NCBI GenBank assembly: GCA_017991835.1
Contig: JAGOPY010000012.1
Location: 38,183-102,182 of the forward strand
Origin: Bacteroidales bacterium
GTDB lineage: Bacteria > Bacteroidota > Bacteroidia > Bacteroidales > JAGOPY01
Direction of reading: 5' to 3'
DNA length: 64,000 nt
Every line of letters starts with the position of its first letter. The stretch's first letter is position 1. Both the position numbers and the translations under genes were made by a program. Of the stretch, positions 32,515-40,441 are shown one piece after another. The notes beneath the pieces were generated by a model. It saw only the letters and a list, made by a program, of their open reading frames with translations, was not told the DNA's origin and searched no databases.

Positions 32515-33864
32515 ATGGTAATAACAGTAAACCACAAATTAACAATCAGTTTATTTCTGATCTGGATCTTTGCGCTTCCGTTTGTATCCTATTCACAGGT
32601 AAATCCTGAAAATGATGTGAATCTCGCAGTCGATACGCTCAACGCAAAAGTTGAGACAGTTAAGTCTGATATGGACCTGGTAAAAAAACTGAAAATCTCC
32701 GGATACGTCCAGGCTCAATGGCAATTGGCCGACACGGCAGGTCAAAGTTCATCCTTTTCAGGAGGAAATTTCCCGAAAAATTCGGATAACCGGTTCCAAT
32801 TAAGAAGAGGCCGCATTAAATTCGATTATAAAGGTAAACTGACACAATTTGTACTTCAGATTGACGCCACACAAAGCGGTGTCGCACTGAGAGATGCCTA
32901 TATGAATTTTACCGATCCCTGGTTGCAAATGTTTACCGTTACCGGCGGGCTCTTCAAACGTCCGTTCGGTTATGAGGTCCTCCAATCATCCGGTGACCGG
33001 GAGACTCCCGAAAGATCGAGGATCGCTCAGTCGCTCTTCCCCGGCGAGCGTGACCTTGGAGCCATGATAACGATTCAGCCACGTAAAGAGTCGAGGTTCA
33101 ATTTCATCCGCCTTAGCGCAGCTTTAATCAGCGGAAATGCTATTGCGCCGGAAATCGATTCCCGGAAAGACTTCGTCGGTCAACTCGGCATCAGCCGCAC
33201 TACCCGCAACGAAGCGTTCAGGTATGCAATGAATGTATCCTACTATAATGGCGGCTATTTTCAGGAGACAAAGAAGGTTTATACCCTTGAATCTCTGGCA
33301 AACGGAATTTACGGATATACTGTGGATTCGACGGAAACAAACAAAGGGGAGTATGCTAAAAGGCAATACTTCGGGGCAGATGCCCAGTTCGTCTATGACT
33401 GGAAACCGGGGACGACAACCATCCGGGGCGAATACATCTTCGGCGATCAGCCTGGTTCTGCCAAATCTAACCTCAGCCCTACAAACCGGACGTTTTCCTC
33501 CACCGACCCTCTTGACACATATAACAGACCTTTCAGTGGTGGATACGTATATTTTATCCAGAATATTCTCCACTCCAGGCACGAAATCGTGATCAAATAC
33601 GATTGGTTCGATCCCAATACCAAAGTAGCGGGCAATGAAATCGTGTCTGCGGTGACGGTCGAAGAAGCCAGTGTTAAAACCGATATGAGCGCCGCCGACA
33701 TCATGTACTCCACCTGGGGATTCGGCTATAGTGTCCGTATCGCGTCCAATGTCAAACTAACCGCTTATTATGAAATGGTTAAAAATGAAACAACCCAACT
33801 GGCAGGCTTTGCTAAAGATGTGAAAGACAATGTGCTGACAATCAGAGCACAATTTAAATTTTAA
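32515..33864 (+). CDS. Phosphate-selective porin (OprO/P-type) outer-membrane protein
   Basis: About 449 aa from the ATG at 32515; a longer TTG version at 32485 would overlap the -7 element. The signal ends near VSYSQVNPEN. A short coiled region (NLAVDTLNAKVETVKSDMDL) is followed by the barrel with OprO/P-family blocks: GYVQAQWQLADTAG, RFQLRRGRIKFDYKGKL, GGLFKRPFGYEV and RETPERSRIAQSLFPGERD. It ends IRAQFKF, with a terminal Phe. It would admit phosphate or other anions through the outer membrane. It directly precedes pstS and carries the Pho-box promoter, so it is probably the first gene of the transcript. Confidence 0.85.
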   Translation: MVITVNHKLTISLFLIWIFALPFVSYSQVNPENDVNLAVDTLNAKVETVKSDMDLVKKLKISGYVQAQWQLADTAGQSSSFSGGNFPKNSDNRFQLRRGRIKFDYKGKLTQFVLQIDATQSGVALRDAYMNFTDPWLQMFTVTGGLFKRPFGYEVLQSSGDRETPERSRIAQSLFPGERDLGAMITIQPRKESRFNFIRLSAALISGNAIAPEIDSRKDFVGQLGISRTTRNEAFRYAMNVSYYNGGYFQETKKVYTLESLANGIYGYTVDSTETNKGEYAKRQYFGADAQFVYDWKPGTTTIRGEYIFGDQPGSAKSNLSPTNRTFSSTDPLDTYNRPFSGGYVYFIQNILHSRHEIVIKYDWFDPNTKVAGNEIVSAVTVEEASVKTDMSAADIMYSTWGFGYSVRIASNVKLTAYYEMVKNETTQLAGFAKDVKDNVLTIRAQFKF

Positions 33865-33933
33865 TTGTAAATTCTTAATTATAAGTTCTTGATTAAAGTA
33901 TTGGTTTATAAACTGTTAAATAAAATAATAAAA

Positions 33934-34758
33934 ATGAAAAAAATAACATTAGCAATCGTATTCATGGCCCTTCTTACGCAGGTGTTCCCTCAGAATGTCA
34001 GTATCAAGGTAAAAGGGAGCGACACGGTACTACCCCTTACACAGAAAGAAGCAGAAGTATTTATGAAAAAGTTTCCCGGATCATCGGTGATGGTTACCGG
34101 GGGTGGTTCAGGTGTAGGCCTGGCAGCGCTTCAGAATGGCACTGCCGATATCGCGCAGTCGTCGCGTAAAATGAAACTGGATGAAAAAATGAAGATGCAG
34201 GACGCCGGCAAGGCCTTTACCGAGGTGATCATTGCCAACGATGCGCTGGCCGTCATTGTGCACCCTTCAAACCCGGTCACCCAAATGACCCGCGAGCAAA
34301 TCGAAGGGATCTACACCGGTAAAATAACCAACTGGAAAGATGTTGGAGGTGAAGATCTGAAAATCGTTATGTACTCCAGGGAGACCAGTTCGGGCACTTA
34401 TGAGTTCTTTAAGGAACATGTCATGAACAAGAAAAATTTCGCGCCGACGGCCATGCTGATGCCGGCCACGGGGGCCATCGTACAGTCGGTCAGCCAGACC
34501 AAAGGCGCAATCGGTTACGTGGGCCTGGCCTACCTGGAATCCGACATCAGGCCGGTTAAGGTCAGCTACGATAAAGGACAAACCTATGTGTCACCCACAG
34601 TTGAAAATGCTGTGAATAAGACATACCCTATCTCGCGTCCGCTCTACTATTATTACCTGAACAATGTGTCAGCGTCGGTTAAGCCGTTCATCGACTTTAT
34701 CCTGTCGGCTGAAGGGCAGAAAATTGTTAAGGAAGTGGGTTATGTTCCTGTGAAATAG
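33934..34758 (+). CDS. pstS: Phosphate ABC transporter substrate-binding protein
   Basis: A 274-aa periplasmic binding protein. The signal ends near TQVFPQ. PstS blocks are VKGSDTVLPLTQKEAE, VTGGGSGVGLAALQNGTADIAQSSR (phosphate-binding Ser/Gly loops), VHPSNPVTQM, TGKITNWKDVGG, SRETSSGTYEFF and KGAIGYVGLAYL. It captures phosphate and delivers it to PstCA. The ATG at 33934 gives a proper signal; upstream in-frame codons do not. It lies 69 bp after the porin with no own promoter evident, so it shares the porin transcript. Confidence 0.92.
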   Translation: MKKITLAIVFMALLTQVFPQNVSIKVKGSDTVLPLTQKEAEVFMKKFPGSSVMVTGGGSGVGLAALQNGTADIAQSSRKMKLDEKMKMQDAGKAFTEVIIANDALAVIVHPSNPVTQMTREQIEGIYTGKITNWKDVGGEDLKIVMYSRETSSGTYEFFKEHVMNKKNFAPTAMLMPATGAIVQSVSQTKGAIGYVGLAYLESDIRPVKVSYDKGQTYVSPTVENAVNKTYPISRPLYYYYLNNVSASVKPFIDFILSAEGQKIVKEVGYVPVK

Positions 34759-34782
34759 TATATTTGATAATAAATTACTGGG

Positions 34783-35988
34783 TTGAGAAAGTACCGGAAA
34801 ATATGGGAAAAACTGGCTGAAAGCGTGCTCTTTTCAAGCAGCACAGTCACCAGCCTGACCGTCATCCTGATCATTGTTTTTCTCTGGAGAGAAGGTGTAG
34901 GATTATTCAACAGCAAGCCTGTCGATAAAGGATATGTTTTTGCCCTGAATCAGGCGAATCCGGTTAACACCTTGAGCGCCAAACAACTCAAAGATATCTT
35001 TAACCAGGATATTACAAACTGGAAAGAGGTCGGCGGAGCTAACGACACCATCATCCTCCTGACAATTAACGAAATACCAAACTATTTCACGGAAGAGGAG
35101 ATGGGCACCGATCTGGAAAATCTTCCGGTGCTGATCGACAGGCTCATCCTGGAAAATTCCGGTGCAATTGTATTCATATCTGAGAACTATATGCCCCAGG
35201 ATTTCCATGGCCGGATCCTGGATGTGGAAAAAATCAGTCTTAAGGAGTTCACTTTTGGGACAGAGTGGTATCCGACAGCAGAGCCGGTGCCTCTGTTCGG
35301 GGTGTGGCCATTGATCCTGGGGACCTTGCTCGTGACGCTCGGGGCCATCGTTTTTGCCCTTCCATTAGGCCTGGCAACGGCCATTTACCTGGCCGAGGTT
35401 TCTTCTTTCCGGATGAGGAATATTATCAAACCACTGGTCGAGCTGCTTGCCGGTATCCCATCGGTCGTCTTCGGATTTTTCGGGCTGGTGGTCCTGGTAC
35501 CTCTGATCCAGCAGGTTTTCAGCCTGGATGTAGGTGAAACCGCCCTGGCCGGCAGTATCATCCTGGGGATTATGGCTTTGCCTACCATCATCACTATTTC
35601 AGAGGACGCCCTGCGAACCACGCCAAAATCGCTGAAAGAGGCCAGCCTGGCTCTTGGCGCCACACGCTGGCAAACTATGGTGCGTGTAACCATCCCCTAT
35701 GCCCGCTCAGGGATTACAACAGCCATCATTCTCGGTATTGGGCGGGCCATCGGCGAAACCATGGCCGTCCTGATGGTCACAGGAAATGCAGCCATGATCC
35801 CAACATCATTCCTGATGCCGGTCCGTACCATCCCCGCTACCATTGCCGCCGAGTTAGGAGAATCCCCGTATGGCGGACTTCATTTCCAGGCGCTCTTCGC
35901 TTTGGGCATCATCCTCTTCCTCTTTACTCTCATAATAAACTTCTTCATCGAACTGGTTAAAGGCCGTAAACATATTAAAACGCTCTGA
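34783..35988 (+). CDS. pstC: Phosphate ABC transporter permease PstC with a PstS-like periplasmic insert
   Basis: A 401-aa inner-membrane permease, about 100 residues longer than typical PstC. After a first helix (about 18-37) a periplasmic stretch from 45 to 150 contains NPVNTLSAKQLKDIFNQDIT and NWKEVGG, closely matching the PstS segment NPVTQMTREQIEGIYTGKIT and NWKDVGG in the gene just upstream. The permease part follows: LGTLLVTLGAIVFALPLGLA, the EAA-type loop with KEASLALGATRWQT, and GRAIGETMAVLMVTGN. The start is TTG, 24 bp after pstS. Its stop overlaps the pstA ATG (TGATG). Confidence 0.9.
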   Translation: MRKYRKIWEKLAESVLFSSSTVTSLTVILIIVFLWREGVGLFNSKPVDKGYVFALNQANPVNTLSAKQLKDIFNQDITNWKEVGGANDTIILLTINEIPNYFTEEEMGTDLENLPVLIDRLILENSGAIVFISENYMPQDFHGRILDVEKISLKEFTFGTEWYPTAEPVPLFGVWPLILGTLLVTLGAIVFALPLGLATAIYLAEVSSFRMRNIIKPLVELLAGIPSVVFGFFGLVVLVPLIQQVFSLDVGETALAGSIILGIMALPTIITISEDALRTTPKSLKEASLALGATRWQTMVRVTIPYARSGITTAIILGIGRAIGETMAVLMVTGNAAMIPTSFLMPVRTIPATIAAELGESPYGGLHFQALFALGIILFLFTLIINFFIELVKGRKHIKTL

Positions 35989-36854
35989 TGATGGCGATGA
36001 CAAAAAAAAGGATCATACAGAAAATAGCTTTTTCAGCATTCGGAGCGGTCAGTTTCATTGTTGTGGCCGTGCTGTTTATAATCCTGGGTTTTATTGCTTT
36101 CAAAGGAGCCGGCGTCATAAGCTGGGAATTCCTGACTGCAATGCCCGAACAGGGAATGACCCAGGGGGGAATCCTTCCGGCTATCATCGGAACGGCCTGC
36201 CTGATGGTCGGAAGTATGATCTTCGCCTTTCCGGTCGGCGTACTCTCCGGGATCTATATCAATGAATATCTGAAAGACAGCTTTTTCAAGCGTTTTGTCA
36301 GGATGATGACCGATAACCTGGCCGGAATCCCTTCTATTGTCTTTGGACTATTTGGTATGGCATTGTTCGTTAATTATCTCGATTTTGGAGATTCAATCAT
36401 AGCGGGTTCGCTTACGCTGGGTTTACTGGTGCTGCCCGTTGTCATCCGAACGACGGAAGAAGCCCTGAAGTCGGTCGACGATTCTCTCAGGGTCGGTAGT
36501 CTTGCTCTTGGTGCCACCAAGCTGCAAACCATCCAGAGAGTCGTCCTTCCGGTGGCATTTCCGAACATCATCACCGGCCTGATCCTCTCTATCGGGCGGG
36601 TATCGGGTGAAACGGCCCCTATCCTGTTTACTGTGGCAGCGTATTTCCTGCCCCGCCTTCCAAACAGCATCTTCGACCAGGTGATGGCCCTGCCCTACCA
36701 CCTGTATGTGCTCACCACCAGCGGAACTAATATCGAAGAATCACGGCCGATGGCGTATGGCACCGCACTGGTATTGATATTGATCGTGTTATTGATCAAT
36801 GTCATGGCCAGCACCCTGCGTAAATACCTCGGCAAAAAAGTTAAAATGAATTAG
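35988..36854 (+). CDS. pstA: Phosphate ABC transporter permease PstA
   Basis: A 288-aa permease with six membrane helices, normal PstA length. The N-terminal helix is followed by a [20 protein letters not shown] block, [15 protein letters not shown], and the ABC-coupling loop [20 protein letters not shown] and [15 protein letters not shown]. It pairs with PstC to form the channel. It starts inside the pstC stop and is followed 11 bp later by pstB. Confidence 0.93.
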   Translation: MMAMTKKRIIQKIAFSAFGAVSFIVVAVLFIILGFIAFKGAGVISWEFLTAMPEQGMTQGGILPAIIGTACLMVGSMIFAFPVGVLSGIYINEYLKDSFFKRFVRMMTDNLAGIPSIVFGLFGMALFVNYLDFGDSIIAGSLTLGLLVLPVVIRTTEEALKSVDDSLRVGSLALGATKLQTIQRVVLPVAFPNIITGLILSIGRVSGETAPILFTVAAYFLPRLPNSIFDQVMALPYHLYVLTTSGTNIEESRPMAYGTALVLILIVLLINVMASTLRKYLGKKVKMN

Positions 36855-36865
36855 GATTATTGACC

Positions 36866-37618
36866 ATGTATAAAGCGGAAGCAAAGAATGTGAACTTTTA
36901 TTACGGCGATTATCTCGCTTTGAAGGATATTAACCTCTCTTTTCCTGATAAAACCGTAACAGCGCTCATCGGTCCGTCCGGATGCGGAAAATCGACGTTT
37001 CTCCGGCTCTTTAACCGGATGAACGACCTGATCGATCATGTAAAACTCGAAGGCGAAGTCCTGGTGAATGGAGAAAATATTTATTCGAAAGATATCGTGA
37101 TCGATGAGCTGCGGAAAAGTGTCGGGATGGTATTCCAGAAGCCGAATCCGTTCCCGAAATCGGTATTCGAGAATGTGGCGTACGGATTACGGGTGAACGG
37201 GGTACGCGATAAGAACTACATCGAAGATGTTGTGGTGAACTCATTGAAAAAGGCGGCGTTATGGGATGAGGTAAAGGATAAACTGAAGAAATCGGCCTAT
37301 GAACTGTCAGGAGGCCAGCAGCAACGGCTTTGCATCGCCCGCGCCCTGGCCGTCGAACCCACCCTCATCCTGATGGATGAACCTGCCTCCGCTCTTGATC
37401 CGATTTCGACAGCAAAAATCGAAGAACTGATCCATGAACTGAAGCAACAATATACGATCATCATTGTTACACATAATTTACAACAAGCAGGCCGCGTGAG
37501 CGATTTTACGTCGTTCTTTTACCTGGGGGAACTGGTTGAACATGATGTGACCAAGAAGATGTTTTTAAATCCCGGCGATGAAAGAACCCAGAACTATATC
37601 ACGGGCAGGTTCGGTTAA
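36866..37618 (+). CDS. pstB: Phosphate ABC transporter ATPase PstB
   Basis: A 250-aa ABC ATPase. Walker A is GPSGCGKST at residues 36-44, the Q-loop is [11 protein letters not shown], the signature is LSGGQQQR, Walker B is [12 protein letters not shown] and the switch His is in [12 protein letters not shown]. All are standard PstB sequences. It powers phosphate uptake through PstCA. The ATG at 36866 is chosen; an upstream TTG is unlikely. phoU follows after about 38 bp. Confidence 0.96.
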   Translation: MYKAEAKNVNFYYGDYLALKDINLSFPDKTVTALIGPSGCGKSTFLRLFNRMNDLIDHVKLEGEVLVNGENIYSKDIVIDELRKSVGMVFQKPNPFPKSVFENVAYGLRVNGVRDKNYIEDVVVNSLKKAALWDEVKDKLKKSAYELSGGQQQRLCIARALAVEPTLILMDEPASALDPISTAKIEELIHELKQQYTIIIVTHNLQQAGRVSDFTSFFYLGELVEHDVTKKMFLNPGDERTQNYITGRFG

Positions 37619-37656
37619 TGATTGTAACTCTATCAATTATCTTAAAATTTATTCAG

Positions 37657-38334
37657 ATGAATCACCTGGAAGTCGAATTAAAAAACCTGAAATCGAGCCT
37701 GCTGGAGATGTGGTCGATTGTAATCAGCCAGCACGAAAAGGCAAAGATGGCCCTGGATAATCATGATAAGGAACTCGCCAATGAGATCCATACCAATGAA
37801 AAACTGCTCGACGCCTTTGAGTTGAAACATGATATGGACTGCGAGAACCTCCTGGTGCTGAATAACCCGGTCGCCGTCGACCTCCGGTTCGTCCTGGCCG
37901 TACTTAAAATCAATTACAACCTGGAACGCATTGGGGATTACGCCAATTATATCGCCAATACCATTCGCAAATCTGAAACCCCTTTCGACAATAAGCTTCT
38001 TAAGGATTTGAACATCGGGCAGATGTTCGATACGGCTCACCTGATGATGGTCGGAGCCTATGAAGCCTTCGATAAATGTGAAACAAGCCACGTGAGGCAT
38101 TTTTCAGAGTTGGACAATAAACTGGATCAATGGAACAAGGATTCGTTCAGGATATTGAGCGAATATATACTCAAATATCCTACGGAATCAAAACAAGCCC
38201 TGGAGCTCTTCTCTATCATCCGGAAACTGGAAAGAGTCGGCGACCATAACCAGAATATTGCCGAGGAAATCGTTTTTTACCTCGACGCCAGGGTCATCAA
38301 ACATAAAAAGTTACAACACAAGCCCAATAATTGA
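37657..38334 (+). CDS. phoU: Phosphate regulon modulator PhoU
   Basis: A 225-aa all-helical protein with two PhoU repeats, each with a metal-site motif: KHDMDCENLLVLNNPVAVDL with DLRFVLAVLKINYNLERIGD in the first, and IRKLERVGDHNQNIAEEIVF in the second. It links the Pst transporter to the histidine kinase and represses the Pho response when phosphate is plentiful. The ATG at 37657 is used. The kinase gene follows within 10 bp. Confidence 0.92.
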   Translation: MNHLEVELKNLKSSLLEMWSIVISQHEKAKMALDNHDKELANEIHTNEKLLDAFELKHDMDCENLLVLNNPVAVDLRFVLAVLKINYNLERIGDYANYIANTIRKSETPFDNKLLKDLNIGQMFDTAHLMMVGAYEAFDKCETSHVRHFSELDNKLDQWNKDSFRILSEYILKYPTESKQALELFSIIRKLERVGDHNQNIAEEIVFYLDARVIKHKKLQHKPNN

Positions 38335-38342
38335 ACACTGCA

Positions 38343-39395
38343 ATGATCAGGTTCACCAATCCTAACCGGCTGGCATTGCTTATCTCTGCTGCTAATTCTT
38401 TATTTATCAGCATGGTATATGGGGTCGGGATTATGGGGAATATGATCCCTTTCAGCTGGCCTTTCTTTTTTATTATCAATGCATTGCTCTTTCTATTTTC
38501 ATATTTTTTTATCCGTTATATTATCCAGAATTTCATTTTTCAGAAGATCAAAGTCATATATAAAATCATCCGTTCACTGAAATTGTCGCGCACGGAAAAA
38601 CTGGAATGGCGGTCAAATCTTGGGGAGGACATGATCGGGCAGGTAAGCCAGGATGTGATGGACTGGGCAGAGAACAAAACTGCTGAAATCGAACAGCTTC
38701 GGAATATAGAGAACTACAGGCGGGAGTTCCTGGCCAATGTATCGCATGAACTGAAAACGCCTATTTCGAATATGCAGGGCTATATCTCCACCCTCATCTC
38801 AGGCGGTATCGACGATCCCGAGATCAACAGGGATTACCTGCAGAAAACAGAAAAAAATATCAACCGTCTTATCGAACTGGTTGATGACCTTGATATAATT
38901 TCCAGCCTGGAATCGGGTGAAGTCAACATGGATAGATCAAAATTCGATATGAGGGCTTTAACCCGCGAAGTCTTTGAATTCCTCGAAGACAGCGCAAAAA
39001 GCAGAGGTATTGGTTTCTTATTCGGAAATGATGACAACAACCCGGTTTTCGTCTATGCCGACCGCTACAGGATCAGGCAGGTATTGGTCAATCTGGTCGA
39101 TAATTCCATAAAATACGGGCGTGACGGGGGCCGCACCAAGGTCAGTTTTTATGATATGGACGACAATTACCTGATAGAGGTTTCCGACAATGGAATTGGG
39201 ATCGAAGAACAGCATATACCCAGGCTGTTTGAGCGTTTTTACAGGGTCGATAAGCATCGTTCACGTACGGAAGGAGGCACAGGGCTTGGACTGGCCATCG
39301 TCAAACACATCATCGAGGCCCACAAACAAACAATAAATGTTCGCAGCTCCCCGAAGATCGGCTCTACTTTTTCATTTACACTCAGGAAGGGATAA
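38343..39395 (+). CDS. PhoR-like sensor histidine kinase
   Basis: A 350-aa membrane kinase. Two N-terminal helices (about 10-32 and 40-62) are followed by the dimerisation/phosphoacceptor region with His135 in EFLANVSHELKTPISNMQGY, then the ATPase with N-box NLVDNSIKYG, D-box DNGIGIEEQHIPRLFERFYR and G-box GGTGLGLAIVKHI. There is no PAS domain and little periplasmic sensor, as in PhoR-type kinases that read the PstSCAB-PhoU state. It closes the pst operon. A response regulator is not adjacent and must be encoded elsewhere. Confidence 0.88.
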   Translation: MIRFTNPNRLALLISAANSLFISMVYGVGIMGNMIPFSWPFFFIINALLFLFSYFFIRYIIQNFIFQKIKVIYKIIRSLKLSRTEKLEWRSNLGEDMIGQVSQDVMDWAENKTAEIEQLRNIENYRREFLANVSHELKTPISNMQGYISTLISGGIDDPEINRDYLQKTEKNINRLIELVDDLDIISSLESGEVNMDRSKFDMRALTREVFEFLEDSAKSRGIGFLFGNDDNNPVFVYADRYRIRQVLVNLVDNSIKYGRDGGRTKVSFYDMDDNYLIEVSDNGIGIEEQHIPRLFERFYRVDKHRSRTEGGTGLGLAIVKHIIEAHKQTINVRSSPKIGSTFSFTLRKG

Positions 39396-39433
39396 AAAAA
39401 AGAGGGTGCCGATGAGCGACACCCTCATTTCTA
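39393..39433. terminator. Bidirectional intrinsic terminator
   Basis: A GAGGGTG/CACCCTC stem (39402-39408 with 39420-39426) flanked on the left by A8 and on the right by ATTTCTATT. It terminates the pst-phoR operon and, in the other direction with a T8 run, the 115-aa exported protein gene. Confidence 0.7.
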
Positions 39434-39448
39434 TTATTAACGCGCGGA

Positions 39449-39796
39449 CTATTTGGAAGTGAAATTTTCAAGCTCTATTTCCACGGTCTCTCCGGCAGTA
39501 TCAATACAAATTTCCTTCTCGCATTCCGTATAAGAGATCAGGGAGCATTTTAAAGTGTAATTGTCAGGCGCAATACCTTCAATTGAAAAATTTCCGTCAA
39601 AATCGGTGTAAACCTCAATGTCAGTCCCCTCAACCTTAACCAGGGCCCCGGCCAGCGCTTCCTGGTTCACTTTGTCTATAACCTGTCCTGTGATTTTGAC
39701 CGATTTGGGGGTGAGATCGGGATTATTGTCAGCAAAGGCGGCAATCCCAAAGGATGATAAAACAACGATCGCGAAAATATTTATGGCTTTTTTCAT
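39449..39796 (-). CDS. Small exported carboxypeptidase-regulatory-like protein, predicted Pho regulon member
   Basis: A 115-aa exported protein from the ATG at 39796. The signal ends near IAAFADN, and one carboxypeptidase D regulatory-like (Ig-fold) domain follows: KSVKITGQVIDKVNQEALAG, ALVKVEGTDIEVYTDFDGNF and SIEGIAPDNYTLKCSLISY. It is the same fold seen at the N-termini of TonB-dependent receptors, but stands alone. Its promoter carries a candidate Pho box at 39835-39878 with a perfect TACTTTTG -7 element, so it is predicted to be induced by phosphate starvation. Function unknown. Confidence 0.72.
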   Translation of the reverse strand: MKKAINIFAIVVLSSFGIAAFADNNPDLTPKSVKITGQVIDKVNQEALAGALVKVEGTDIEVYTDFDGNFSIEGIAPDNYTLKCSLISYTECEKEICIDTAGETVEIELENFTSK

Positions 39797-39821
39797 GGCT
39801 GTGATTCTTGATTTTACTCCG

Positions 39822-39829
39822 CAAAAGTA
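39822..39829 (-). promoter_or_regulatory. -7 element of the 115-aa exported protein
   Basis: TACTTTTG on the minus strand, exact TAnnTTTG, 25 bp before the ATG and 5 bp after the Pho-box array. Confidence 0.6.
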
Positions 39830-39834
39830 AATCC

Positions 39835-39878
39835 TCAATGTTAAGAAATCATTAAGCCAGTCTTAGGTTTATGTAAAG
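39835..39878 (-). promoter_or_regulatory. Candidate Pho box upstream of the 115-aa exported protein
   Basis: Read on the minus strand: CTTTACATAAA, CCTAAGACTGG, CTTAATGATTT and CTTAACATTGA, four 11-mers ending 5 bp before TACTTTTG. The last two match the porin and lipoprotein boxes in the CTTAA core. Confidence 0.65.
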
Positions 39879-39903
39879 TTTGAGGGGGGATTATTAACTG
39901 TTG

Positions 39904-40365
39904 TTAATAGGATTTTTGTGAGATGAGCTTTCCTTTCTCATCGTACATCATCCAAACACCCGATTTTTCTCCTTTGATATAGGTCATGTCATATCTTAAT
40001 GTCCCATTTTCATCCCAGATATACCATTTCCCATCCTTGAGGTTATCCGTGTAATTGGCTTCCGCAATTTTTACCTGCTGCTGATTCCACTTTTCCCATT
40101 TGCCGTGCATCATGCCCTCTCTGAACGACCTGACCTCCTCAAGTTTTCCATTATTAAAATAAACCTTGCTGATACCGCTTAAAACCCCGTTTTGGATTTC
40201 AAATTCGGCATGAAGGGCGGAATCAGGGTAATAGTCGCGGGTAATGCCTGTGAAAAGCCTGCCATCCTTATCATAATAAAGTTTGTCGGCGCCCTGCTGA
40301 GCCTGGCCGAAAACTACTGAGGCCATCAGCATAGCGAAAATAGAATTGATCAAGAATTTATACAT
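39904..40365 (-). CDS. Exported MORN-repeat (YwqK-like) protein
   Basis: A 153-aa exported protein (signal ending near VVFGQAQ). It has four or five MORN_2-type repeats of about 23 residues with the cadence G-x-Y-x-D/N-G-x-L: GRLFTGITRDYY, NGVLSGISKVYFNNGKLEEV, REGMMHGKWEKWN, LKDGKWYIWDENGTLRYD and IKGEKSGVWMMYDEKGKL. The fold is a beta hairpin solenoid, often found in YwqK-type or toxin-antitoxin-associated proteins. No partner is recognised here. Function unknown. Confidence 0.78.
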   Translation of the reverse strand: MYKFLINSIFAMLMASVVFGQAQQGADKLYYDKDGRLFTGITRDYYPDSALHAEFEIQNGVLSGISKVYFNNGKLEEVRSFREGMMHGKWEKWNQQQVKIAEANYTDNLKDGKWYIWDENGTLRYDMTYIKGEKSGVWMMYDEKGKLISQKSY

Positions 40366-40441
40366 GTTTTCGATTTTTAAACGAATTTAAGATTTTAATC
40401 ATTAAGAAAAAATGATGCCGCAACATTCTGTCCTGATAAGA

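Noticed and set aside
40366..40441. Possible Pho-type repeats upstream of the MORN-repeat protein
   Set aside because: CTTAA motifs are present but the spacing is not 11 bp and no -7 element follows at the right distance.
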